NCBI GenBank assembly: GCA_035629935.1
Contig: DASQLQ010000045.1
Coordinates: forward strand, 1 to 36,116
DNA: 36,116 nucleotides
Direction: 5' to 3'
Origin: DASQLQ01 sp035629935
Lineage (GTDB): Bacteria > Actinomycetota > CADDZG01 > WHSQ01
Numbering within the stretch: the stretch's first letter is position 1; every line of letters begins with the position of its first letter. The notes beneath the pieces are model-generated. The model made no database searches and had not been told where the DNA came from. It worked only from the letters and a program-made list of their open reading frames with translations. Shown here piece by piece: positions 17,651-24,317 of the stretch. Made by a program: the position numbers and the translations under genes.

Positions 17651-17725
17651 TGGGCGGTACTGGATTCGAACCAGTGGCCTCATCCGTGTGAAGGATGCGC
17701 TCTAACCAGGCTGAGCCAACCGCCC
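17651..17725 (-). tRNA. tRNA-Val(CAC), complete copy carried by the element
   Basis: A 75-base gene with all stems paired: acceptor GGGCGGT/ACCGCCC, a standard D arm, anticodon arm CATCC-TTCACAC-GGATG, variable loop AGGCC, T arm ACTGG-TTCGAAT-CCAGT and discriminator A. The anticodon CAC is at 17690-17688. CCA is not encoded, unlike the split host gene, which has CCA at 18648-18650. It differs from the split gene only in the anticodon stem (two base pairs, both sides changed together) and one variable-loop base. The 5' end lies 15 bases after the stop of the XRE gene on the same strand, so the two may share a transcript. Confidence 0.95.
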
Positions 17726-17740
17726 GCAGAGCGCATGGTA

Positions 17741-17983
17741 CTAGCGCGAGCGTTGTGGCCGGATTCCGCTCACAAGGTCCGTGACGTCGCACCCGAGCCC
17801 GGCTGCAAGAGCCGCCAACGTCACCATCGTCGGGTTCCGCTCTCCGCGCTCGAGTCCTCCTATGTAGTTCACGTGTAGGCCGCTTCGATCAGCCACCTGT
17901 TCCTGAGTAAGCCCCGCAGCCTTGCGGATGGACAAGAGGTCCTTCCCGAAACGGGTTAAGAGCTTCTCTCGGTGGGTCGTCAC
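17741..17983 (-). CDS. XRE-family helix-turn-helix regulator
   Basis: A protein of 80 residues that is nearly all one Cro/C1-type DNA-binding domain: LLSIRKAAGLTQEQVADRSGLHVNYIGGLERGERNPTMVTLAALAAGLG. The likely role is the element's own repressor, controlling the divergent small genes at 18026 and 18265 that include the excisionase-like gene. It is 15 bases upstream of the tRNA on the same strand. Confidence 0.9.
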   Translation of the reverse strand: MTTHREKLLTRFGKDLLSIRKAAGLTQEQVADRSGLHVNYIGGLERGERNPTMVTLAALAAGLGCDVTDLVSGIRPQRSR

Positions 17984-18030
17984 CCGGTGAAGGAAAAGCG
18001 CTTGACAGAAGAAGGTCCACCCACTATGAG
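17984..18030 (+). promoter_or_regulatory. Divergent control region between XRE and small HTH genes
   Basis: This short gap separates two divergent regulator genes and is the natural operator site for the XRE protein. On the plus strand TTGACA (18002-18007) is followed after 17 bases by TATGAG (18025-18030). The -35 is perfect, but the -10 lacks the final T and overlaps the ATG at 18026. If used, transcription would start near the GTG at 18038 and give a leaderless mRNA. Confidence 0.4.
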
Positions 18031-18241
18031 TGTGGTTGTGAGCACAACGGAAGCGCCCGCTCGGGCGCGCGACGAGCTTCTCAAACTGATGCGGCAGCTT
18101 CGGAATGAAAGGGAGTCGATCGAGAAAGAACTGGCGGTCGCGGTCATGACCGCTCGAGGCCTGGGAGCATCCTGGACCCTGATTGGGGATGCTCTTGGCG
18201 TCAGCAAACAGGCAGCCCTACAGCGCTTTGGGCGTAGGTAG
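18026..18241 (+). CDS. Small helix-turn-helix protein
   Basis: A protein of 71 residues from the ATG at 18026, with GAAGAAGG upstream. A charged helical N-terminal part (DELLKLMRQLRNERESIEKEL) leads to a C-terminal HTH: GASWTLIGDALGVSKQAALQRFG. Proteins of this form are common in actinobacteria and mobile elements and probably bind DNA. An in-frame GTG at 18038 would fit a leaderless start. It is followed 23 bases later by the excisionase-like gene on the same strand. Confidence 0.75.
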   Translation: MSVVVSTTEAPARARDELLKLMRQLRNERESIEKELAVAVMTARGLGASWTLIGDALGVSKQAALQRFGRR

Positions 18242-18264
18242 CCAGGTGGGGTAGGGGTCTGGCG

Positions 18265-18444
18265 ATGCAGGATCGCTACCTGTCAGTCAAAGAGGTGGCC
18301 GACTATCTCGGCTTCTCGCCCCTCTGGGTTTACCGACACGTCCGGGAGCTGCGTGGTTCCAAGCTGGGAGGTCGGTGGCGTTTCTCCCGCGAAGACATCG
18401 ACCACTACGTCGAGCGTCGCCGGGGCGCAGGTCGGACTCGCTGA
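18265..18444 (+). CDS. Excisionase-like protein (MerR-type winged HTH, Xis family)
   Basis: A protein of 59 residues, read directly from ATG 18265 to TGA 18442-18444. It shows the excisionase/DNA-binding pattern YLSVKEVADYLGFSPLWVYR, then GGRWRFSREDIDHYVERR. Such proteins bend DNA at attachment sites and steer a tyrosine recombinase towards excision; some act as plain regulators. It lies 161 bases before the right attachment core. An integrase gene normally follows a gene like this, but none is present here. Confidence 0.85.
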   Translation: MQDRYLSVKEVADYLGFSPLWVYRHVRELRGSKLGGRWRFSREDIDHYVERRRGAGRTR

Positions 18445-18605
18445 ACCTCAGTTCCCGTCAAAAGCTCTCTTTCATGGATGGATGCCCGTGTCTTGTATGT
18501 GTCTTGTTAGTGCATCAAGGAACATAGAAGCGCATAGGAGTTCATCAGATGTTTTAGCAGGTCAGAGGGCGTTTGTGCAGGTAAGGAACCTTGTCGTACT
18601 TTTAA
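18445..18605. other. Right non-coding arm of the element with phased short repeats
   Basis: No gene is visible. GTGTCTTG occurs twice, 11 bp apart (18488-18495, 18499-18506). CATAG occurs twice, 10 bp apart (18523-18527, 18533-18537). CATCA flanks that block (18513-18517, 18543-18547). Repeats spaced by about one helical turn fit arm-type binding sites for an integrase or excisionase. The region is visibly richer in A and T than the genes around it. Confidence 0.5.
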
Positions 18606-18620
18606 TTCACACGGCAGAGG
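18606..18620 (+). repeat. Right attachment core (attR)
   Basis: The second copy of TTCACACGGCAGAGG. It joins the tRNA 3' half at 18621 and is identical to 14697-14711. Confidence 0.9.
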
Positions 18621-18650
18621 TCACTGGTTCGAATCCAGTACCGCCCACCA
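18606..18650 (+). pseudogene. 3' half of the interrupted tRNA-Val(CAC) gene
   Basis: It contains the anticodon loop and 3' stem (TTCACAC-GGCAG), variable loop AGGTC, T arm ACTGG-TTCGAAT-CCAGT, 3' acceptor ACCGCCC, discriminator A and an encoded CCA (18648-18650). The bases before 18606 do not supply the 5' anticodon stem, the D arm or the 5' acceptor. It completes the half at 14664-14711. Confidence 0.93.
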
Positions 18651-18653
18651 GAT

Positions 18654-19001
18654 CTACTTCGACCCCTCGAGGTGCTCGGCCGCCACCCGCTTGGGCACCA
18701 CCATCCGCCACGCCTCGATCACGATCTCTTGCATCTCGGCCTGATCGATCTCCTCGAGGCGCACAACGACCCAGTTGTAGCGAAGGTCGCCTCTCTTCGG
18801 CATCATGAACTTGTCCGGCTCCGACGCGACCAGAGCGTCTCGCTCATCCTTGGGAAATGCGAATCCCATCAGGGTCTCGTCGTGCGAGAAGGCCAGATAG
18901 ACCAGGCGTCCCACCCGGAACTTGACTCTGTCCCGCACCAGGGCTTCGTAGCTCCGAGGGAGCGTTAGGGCGAGCTCACGTACCTCTTCGATCGTCACCA
19001 T
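18654..19001 (-). CDS. MmcQ/YjbR family protein
   Basis: A protein of 115 residues from the ATG at 19001, starting VTIEEVRELALTLPRSYE. The family pattern is clear: VKFRVGRLVYLAFS, MGFAFPKDERDAL, LRYNWVVVRLEEID, and EIVIEAWRMVVPKR. Members are small proteins with a CyaY-like fold, often near regulators, with no firm biochemical role. No Shine-Dalgarno is seen, but TATCTT ends 8 bases before the ATG, which fits a leaderless transcript. It lies just outside the element. Confidence 0.85.
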   Translation of the reverse strand: MVTIEEVRELALTLPRSYEALVRDRVKFRVGRLVYLAFSHDETLMGFAFPKDERDALVASEPDKFMMPKRGDLRYNWVVVRLEEIDQAEMQEIVIEAWRMVVPKRVAAEHLEGSK

Positions 19002-19095
19002 GGACAGCGAAGATAGGGCAGACCAGGGGTGAAATCTTCGACGGCCATTGCCGCAGGTGTGATGGGCCTCCACAATGGTGCATGAAGGGCGGGCC

Positions 19096-20193
19096 ATGTC
19101 CCGTCCTCGGATGGGGTGGGACATGCCTCAAGGCTCGGGGTCTCGTGGGATCACGTTGAGCCGCGTTCTCCAAGGCGCCCTTTCCCTGGCCGTGATCGGT
19201 GTCATCTTTCTCTACTTCCTTCCTCGTATCGTCGACTACGGAGAAGTAGCAGCGACCATCAAGGCGATGACTTGGATCGAAGTCTTATCGCTCCTTGTTC
19301 TGGCTGTGTGGAATCAGGCGACTTACTCGATCCTCGAAGTCAGCGCGAGGCCCGGATTGAACTACTGGCAAGCGATGAAGATCACTCTGACGTCGACGGC
19401 AATCTCCAATACCTTGCCGGCAGGAGGTGCACTCGGTGTCGGCGTGCAAACGGGCATGTACATCTCTTACGGATTCTCGAAGGCCGACATCACTATCTCG
19501 ATGATGGTTACCGGGGTCTGGAACACGTTCGTGAAGCTGGCCATGCCCATCGCTGCCTTGTCACTGCTTGCGGCGGCCGGTGGCGCTGGGAAAGGGTTGC
19601 TCGCGGCGGCGCTTGTGGGGGTGCTGGTCCTCGTCCTAGCGGTCTGTTTCTTCGGGATGGCGCTGCGGAGCGAACGAGGAGCGCTGGTCGTCGGTCGCCT
19701 GGTCGGTCGGCTGATAGGCCCCCTTTTGAAACTGTTTCGCCGGCCTCCCCTGAAGGACTGGGGTAACGGTGTCGTGGCTTTCCGGCACAAAACCATCGAT
19801 CTCTTGCGGCACAGGTGGATCCGGATCACCGCCGCGGCCCTAGCCAGTCACATAACCCTCTTCATCGTCTTGCTATCAACGCTTCGACACGTCGGAGTCT
19901 CGAGCAGCGAAGTAAGTTGGCCAGAGGCTCTCGCCGCGTTCGCGTTCGTTCGTTTGATATCCGCAGTGCCGATAACGCCGGGTGGACTGGGAGTCGTCGA
20001 ACTGGGGGCAACTGCAGCTCTAGTTGCGGCGGGCGGGGGCAGGGCCGAGGTCGTTGCGGCAGTCCTGGTGTTCCGCGTCCTCACCTTCGTGTTCCCGATC
20101 CCACTCGGCGGCATCGCGTACTTGTTCTGGCGAAAGGGAGCTGCTGCCCGCCTGCTTGCTAGGGAGGGTCTCGCCGGGGCTAGAACGGGTTGA
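19096..20193 (+). CDS. YbhN / lysylphosphatidylglycerol-synthase-type membrane protein
   Basis: A protein of 365 residues from the ATG at 19096 behind GAAGGGCGGG; an upstream ATG at 19075 is weaker. It has about eight membrane segments and the family motifs WQAMKITLTSTAISNTLPAGGALGVG, TGVWNTFVKL and ITPGGLGVVELG. This is the flippase-type membrane domain seen in MprF and in stand-alone YbhN proteins, thought to move or modify lipids. The enzyme half that adds amino acids is absent. The fusion protein at 22333 has a close paralogue of this domain. It ends in a 14-base overlap with the convergent kinase gene. Confidence 0.88.
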   Translation: MSRPRMGWDMPQGSGSRGITLSRVLQGALSLAVIGVIFLYFLPRIVDYGEVAATIKAMTWIEVLSLLVLAVWNQATYSILEVSARPGLNYWQAMKITLTSTAISNTLPAGGALGVGVQTGMYISYGFSKADITISMMVTGVWNTFVKLAMPIAALSLLAAAGGAGKGLLAAALVGVLVLVLAVCFFGMALRSERGALVVGRLVGRLIGPLLKLFRRPPLKDWGNGVVAFRHKTIDLLRHRWIRITAAALASHITLFIVLLSTLRHVGVSSSEVSWPEALAAFAFVRLISAVPITPGGLGVVELGATAALVAAGGGRAEVVAAVLVFRVLTFVFPIPLGGIAYLFWRKGAAARLLAREGLAGARTG

Positions 20194-22336
20194 TACCAAC
20201 CCTGGCTTCGACCGCTTCCCCGAGTGCGGTCCGACTCTTGAATCCCAGTATCAAAGACGCCTGCTCCGCCAGCGCGGTTCGTCCTTCGCCAGTGAAATCG
20301 AAGTCGTACGTGACGCAGCCACCATCGAACCGGTAGAAGCGCGTGCCGGTGTAGCGCCCTCTTAGAGCGTCGATCCTTTCGTAACGATCCGTTCCGAGTT
20401 CGTCGGAGGGCACTTGCGAAGCACCTTGCACATCGCAATCCTCTGCAAGGGTGACCGTCACGGGATGCCCTCGAGCCCGATCCGACCGGAGCTTGATCTC
20501 GCCTTTGCCGTCTATCACTTTGAACCCCGTCCAGCGCCAGCCTTGAGGCATCGGGTTGAGGCAAGGCAGCATGGCTGCACTCGGAACCGACTGCCCTAGG
20601 AGAACCGACTGTTCGTCGAAGGTCGGTCGGCACTCGGGCGCCCGACCGACGCTGGCGTACGTTTCACTTGCTCGGGGGATACCGAAGAGCCCCATGCCCT
20701 TCACGTTGTCGACCGCGATGCTGGTGAGGATGGCAGCGCCGACCAAAACGGCCAGCGTGAGCCCTAATCGCCGCCAACTCCACCTTTGGATCGAGACACG
20801 TCGGCAGGGAGGGGCGAGCTCCTTGAACCTGGCCACGATGTCCCGCTGCTCTGAACGCAGCATGCCTCGGGATTGACTGGGGATGGTAACCCCGCGGGTG
20901 GCGGCGAACGCCTCGCCGATTTCCTCGGGGGTGAACAACACGAGAGCGCGTTCGTAGACGAGTTCGGGGGTCGACTTCAGAGCGAGAACCAGCATCATGT
21001 TGGCGAGGTCGACTGCCTGACGCCATGGCGACGGCCGTACCTGCCCAAAGGCCACGTCGATGAGGTGAACCTGGTCGTTTCGCACCAACAGGTTCGAAGG
21101 CTTTATGTCGCGATGCGCGAGGCCTGCGTCCCACAGCCTTCGGACAACCGCGAGGGCGTTGTCGATGATCGCGTTGTTCAACTCGCCATCGAGGATCTCC
21201 CGCGCGCCGTCGAAGAACTCCGTCACGATGAGATATTCGCGTTCGGGCGAGATCTCGATGAAACCCATGGGGCGAGCGGTTGGAAGGCCGGCATCCCGCA
21301 TCACGCGGAGCATGTAGTCCTCGTACTGGATCAGGCGACGAACGGTCGAGAAGGACGCTTCGTCTTCGAGTCGCCCATACAGGAGCGTGCGCCCGAGTTT
21401 GTACCAACGATCTGCCCTTAGATGTGTGGCTGCGTAGAGCTTCGCGAAAAGATACGGGGTTTCCTCGTCCTCAACCGTCAACCGCAGGGGCGTGGAGCCG
21501 CCGGAGCCCGCGAGGCCGAAGGGCTTCACCGAGACTAGGGCCAGGCCGAGCTGCGATTCCAAAGCTTTGGTTATCGCCCGCCCTCTCTCGCCCTCTACGT
21601 CGAGATGAGCCGCCTTACCCCGCTTATAGGAGACCGGGAAGATGTCGTTCGGTATGAGCCACCGGAAGGCCACGATCGGGACCGCAACTCCGATCACCCC
21701 GCCGATCGCAAGGTCCAGCGGATGCGTAACGCCGAGATAGATGCCGGTGAGTGCGAACGCGGCAAGGATCGCCGTTGCTCCCAACTTCGCCCACGATCGA
21801 AAGCGACCAGGCACGACTGTTGCGTATGTCACCCCGATAAGAGCAACGGCAAGAGCTGCCATCGGCCGGGACGGCATCGACGATCCGGCCCAGTGGCCGA
21901 TGATGTCCACATGCGCAGGCCGTGGCCGAATGAAGAGTTGGTTCAATCCTTCTGTGATCACCCCAACGGCTAGGACGCTTCCGAGCAAGACGAAGAGATG
22001 TCGGAAGTGTTTGAAGGCGACGAGCGTGATGATCGCCGCCCACAACAGGATGCCCACGGTCCAATCGGATCCCACCGCCGCAACCGTTTCCGCGACGCGG
22101 GTCAAAGAGCCGTTTCGAAAGCCTTCGATCCACCGAAGGAATCCATCCTCGGTCTTTGTCAAGAACTCGCCGGTCGGTCCGATGAAGGCCACGGCGGTGA
22201 GCACGAGCAGCCCCGTGATTGCGGCCCCCAACCACAGCCGCCCGCTCCTCTCGAGCTTGCGCGGGAGTGGGGGAGGCTCCCCCGACGGGCGTCTTTGTCG
22301 ATGCGCGCGCTTGGGGCGAGCGGCGATGGTCGTCAT
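20180..22336 (-). CDS. PAP2-like membrane domain fused to a kinase and an extracellular C-terminal domain
   Basis: A protein of 718 residues in three parts. Residues 30-230 are a PAP2-like six-helix domain, but its motifs are degenerate: IRPRP is kept, PSGH is replaced by PSRP (155-158), and THPLD (204-208) is shortened. Residues 250-510 are a RIO/ABC1-like kinase domain with a possible ATP Lys299 in FAKLY, catalytic loop HRDIKPSN (408-415) and metal Asp427 in IDVAFG. A membrane segment (about 524-541) then leads to an outer domain with cysteines. Its start overlaps the end of the upstream fusion gene by 4 bases (ATGA), so the two are translationally coupled. A lipid-linked substrate is likely but unproven. 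Confidence 0.82.
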   Translation of the reverse strand: MTTIAARPKRAHRQRRPSGEPPPLPRKLERSGRLWLGAAITGLLVLTAVAFIGPTGEFLTKTEDGFLRWIEGFRNGSLTRVAETVAAVGSDWTVGILLWAAIITLVAFKHFRHLFVLLGSVLAVGVITEGLNQLFIRPRPAHVDIIGHWAGSSMPSRPMAALAVALIGVTYATVVPGRFRSWAKLGATAILAAFALTGIYLGVTHPLDLAIGGVIGVAVPIVAFRWLIPNDIFPVSYKRGKAAHLDVEGERGRAITKALESQLGLALVSVKPFGLAGSGGSTPLRLTVEDEETPYLFAKLYAATHLRADRWYKLGRTLLYGRLEDEASFSTVRRLIQYEDYMLRVMRDAGLPTARPMGFIEISPEREYLIVTEFFDGAREILDGELNNAIIDNALAVVRRLWDAGLAHRDIKPSNLLVRNDQVHLIDVAFGQVRPSPWRQAVDLANMMLVLALKSTPELVYERALVLFTPEEIGEAFAATRGVTIPSQSRGMLRSEQRDIVARFKELAPPCRRVSIQRWSWRRLGLTLAVLVGAAILTSIAVDNVKGMGLFGIPRASETYASVGRAPECRPTFDEQSVLLGQSVPSAAMLPCLNPMPQGWRWTGFKVIDGKGEIKLRSDRARGHPVTVTLAEDCDVQGASQVPSDELGTDRYERIDALRGRYTGTRFYRFDGGCVTYDFDFTGEGRTALAEQASLILGFKSRTALGEAVEARVGINPF

Positions 22337-24255
22337 GATTCAGTCACCACCTGAAACCACCTGGTGGCGACCCGTTCGGGATCGCTACCGCCGGAATCCA
22401 CCAGGCGATTCAGTGCACGGAGGACCGGTGTTGAGAGTCGCGCGCTTACCGTGTCGACCGCATCCCGGATGCGTTGTTGCATGAGGTCGTCTCTGTCTTC
22501 CCGTATCACGGGGACGATGTGCTCCTCCGGCTGCAGATCGAGATCGTCTTCCAGCACGACGAGGTCGGTGTCTGCCAGGGCAGGGTCGGTCGTGAATAGG
22601 AGACCAATGTCGATCTCCCCGCCTCGAAGAGCCGCCAGCGTCAGTGGCCCTCCGGTGTCGATCGGCTGGAAATCTTCGAAACTGAGTCCGTAGGTACGTC
22701 GTAGGCCGAGCAGGCAAAGCGGCCTGGTCGGGCATTCCGGGGGGCCTCCAAAGATCAGCTGGGACGCGACGCGTTCCAGGTCACTGATCCGGTTCAGTCC
22801 CAATCGACGAGCCGTCGACCTCATAACAACGATCTCGTTGCGGTTCTCTGCCGGTGCGCGCCGTAGATCAACCAACCGACGCCCCCTTAGATGTTCCGTC
22901 AGCCCCTTCTTCTGGGAAGCGTCAGGCGCGGCGTTGGCTAGGAACACTCCGAGGGTTCCTTGATACTCGGGGACGAAGTCGACGATCCCTTGCTCGAGAG
23001 CGGGGATCATCAACTCACGCGATGAGATGTCGGCTTCGACATCGACTTCCAGTCCCGCGTTCTCCAAGGCGGCCGCGTAGATATGGGCAAGGATCCGGCT
23101 CTCGGTGAATGGATAGGAACCGATGACGACGTCTACTTCAGTGGGTGCGGCAGTCCGGATTGACGAACTAGTACAACCCGCGAACAGCAATAGCGCGACG
23201 AGCGATCCTGCCAACGCTCGAGTGAGCCGCGGTCTCGACCGCCGCTTCCATTGGATGTAGCCGATCGCGCCCAGGGGGATCGGCAGCAAGTAGGTCAATG
23301 CACGAAACACGAGAACGGCCGCAACCACGCCGGGGCGATCCCCTCCGGCAGTCACGAGTGCGCCGATGAGCCCCAGTTCGACGACCCCGAGGCCGCCGGG
23401 AGTGATGGGGATCGCCGACAGCAGTCGGATGAAAGCGAAAGCGGCCAGCACCTCGATCCAGGAGACCTCGTTCTCCGCGATCCCGACATGTCTGAGCGCA
23501 AGCAGGAGCACGGCGAACAGCGAGATGTGACTGACGAGGGTAGCCACCGTTAGTCGCAGCCACCGGTCGCGCAGGAGGCCGATGGCGTCCCGCCGCAGAG
23601 CAACGACGGAATCACCCCACCCCGTCACGGGTGACTTCCGGAACCGCCGGCGGAACCACGTCAGCGCGCGTCCCAGGACCTCTCCGATTCGCCTTGCCAT
23701 CCGGTCGCTGCGCAGCGCAAGAGCGAGCGCCGCGATCGCCGCGGCGAGCAGGAGCACTCCGACACCCGAGGCGACCAACAGGGCCGAACTAGCGTTGCCC
23801 GTCACCGCGAGGAGAGCCAACGCGACGACCGGCATCCCCAACTTGACGAAGTTGTTCCAGATGCCGGTGACGAGGATCGAAAGACCGATCTCTGATCGAC
23901 TGAATCCATATGTCGAGTACAGGCTGTAGGTGACGCCCATCCCGATCGCTCCACCGCCGGGCAGAGTGTTTGAAACCGACGTCGATATCAGATTGACTTT
24001 CATCGCTTGCCAGACGTTCGAGCCCGGCAAAGAGGACATCATGACGAGCCAATAGGTCGCTATGTTCCACAGCGCGATCAAGGCGAGAGTGCCGAGTTCG
24101 ATGGGAGTCATCTCGCCCAATGCCGAACGGACCTGCGAGATGTCTGTGATCTTCGGCAACGCGTAGAAGAAGATGATCCCGACGACAACGAGTGAGGCCG
24201 CGACCTGGATCCAGCGGCGTCTGCGACCGGTGTTCCGACCACCTTCTGTAGTCAC
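22333..24255 (-). CDS. YbhN-type membrane protein fused to an OpuAC-like substrate-binding domain
   Basis: A protein of 640 residues from the GTG at 24255, chosen for its GGAGG site 6 bases upstream. Residues 15-340 are a YbhN/MprF-type membrane domain with WQAMKVNLISTSVSNTLPGGG and ITPGGLGVVELG, closely like the gene at 19096. Then comes a second hydrophobic stretch ending in a lipobox-like LLFAGC (Cys361), and residues 370-640 resemble OpuAC glycine betaine/choline-binding proteins (VVIGSYPFTESRILAHIYA, VPEYQGTLGVFL, LRGGEIDIGLLFTTDP). The lipobox suggests fusion of two genes without a stop between them. An independent start inside (for instance a TTG near the lipobox segment) cannot be excluded. 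Confidence 0.85.
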   Translation of the reverse strand: MTTEGGRNTGRRRRWIQVAASLVVVGIIFFYALPKITDISQVRSALGEMTPIELGTLALIALWNIATYWLVMMSSLPGSNVWQAMKVNLISTSVSNTLPGGGAIGMGVTYSLYSTYGFSRSEIGLSILVTGIWNNFVKLGMPVVALALLAVTGNASSALLVASGVGVLLLAAAIAALALALRSDRMARRIGEVLGRALTWFRRRFRKSPVTGWGDSVVALRRDAIGLLRDRWLRLTVATLVSHISLFAVLLLALRHVGIAENEVSWIEVLAAFAFIRLLSAIPITPGGLGVVELGLIGALVTAGGDRPGVVAAVLVFRALTYLLPIPLGAIGYIQWKRRSRPRLTRALAGSLVALLLFAGCTSSSIRTAAPTEVDVVIGSYPFTESRILAHIYAAALENAGLEVDVEADISSRELMIPALEQGIVDFVPEYQGTLGVFLANAAPDASQKKGLTEHLRGRRLVDLRRAPAENRNEIVVMRSTARRLGLNRISDLERVASQLIFGGPPECPTRPLCLLGLRRTYGLSFEDFQPIDTGGPLTLAALRGGEIDIGLLFTTDPALADTDLVVLEDDLDLQPEEHIVPVIREDRDDLMQQRIRDAVDTVSARLSTPVLRALNRLVDSGGSDPERVATRWFQVVTES

Positions 24256-24317
24256 ACGGGGCCTCCAGACCGCGATGAGGCAGATGCCCCTATCCATTGA
24301 AGGCCCCACTGACTAGG

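Larger units (their letters stand above)
14697..18620. mobile_element. 3.9 kb integrative element inserted in tRNA-Val(CAC)
   Basis: The element is bounded by a 15-bp direct repeat, TTCACACGGCAGAGG, at 14697-14711 and 18606-18620. The repeat covers the anticodon loop and 3' anticodon stem of a split tRNA-Val gene. This is the usual trace of site-specific integration by a tyrosine recombinase. Contents: two proteins with membrane segments, a HIRAN protein, a HEPN-like protein, a whole tRNA-Val(CAC), an XRE regulator, a small HTH protein and an excisionase-like protein. Several genes look less GC-biased in codon use than the flanks. No integrase gene is visible, so the element is either decayed or moved in trans. 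Confidence 0.88.

Noticed and set aside
14697..18620. Intron in a tRNA anticodon loop
   Set aside because: Group I or archaeal-type introns can sit here, but this insert is 3.9 kb, has a 15-bp direct repeat at its ends, and carries genes on both strands, including a divergent tRNA. That fits integration, not splicing.
18353..18808. Plus-strand frame running through attR and the tRNA 3' half
   Set aside because: It overlaps the excisionase-like gene in another phase and reads through tRNA sequence (TGSNPVPP is the usual translation of a T arm).
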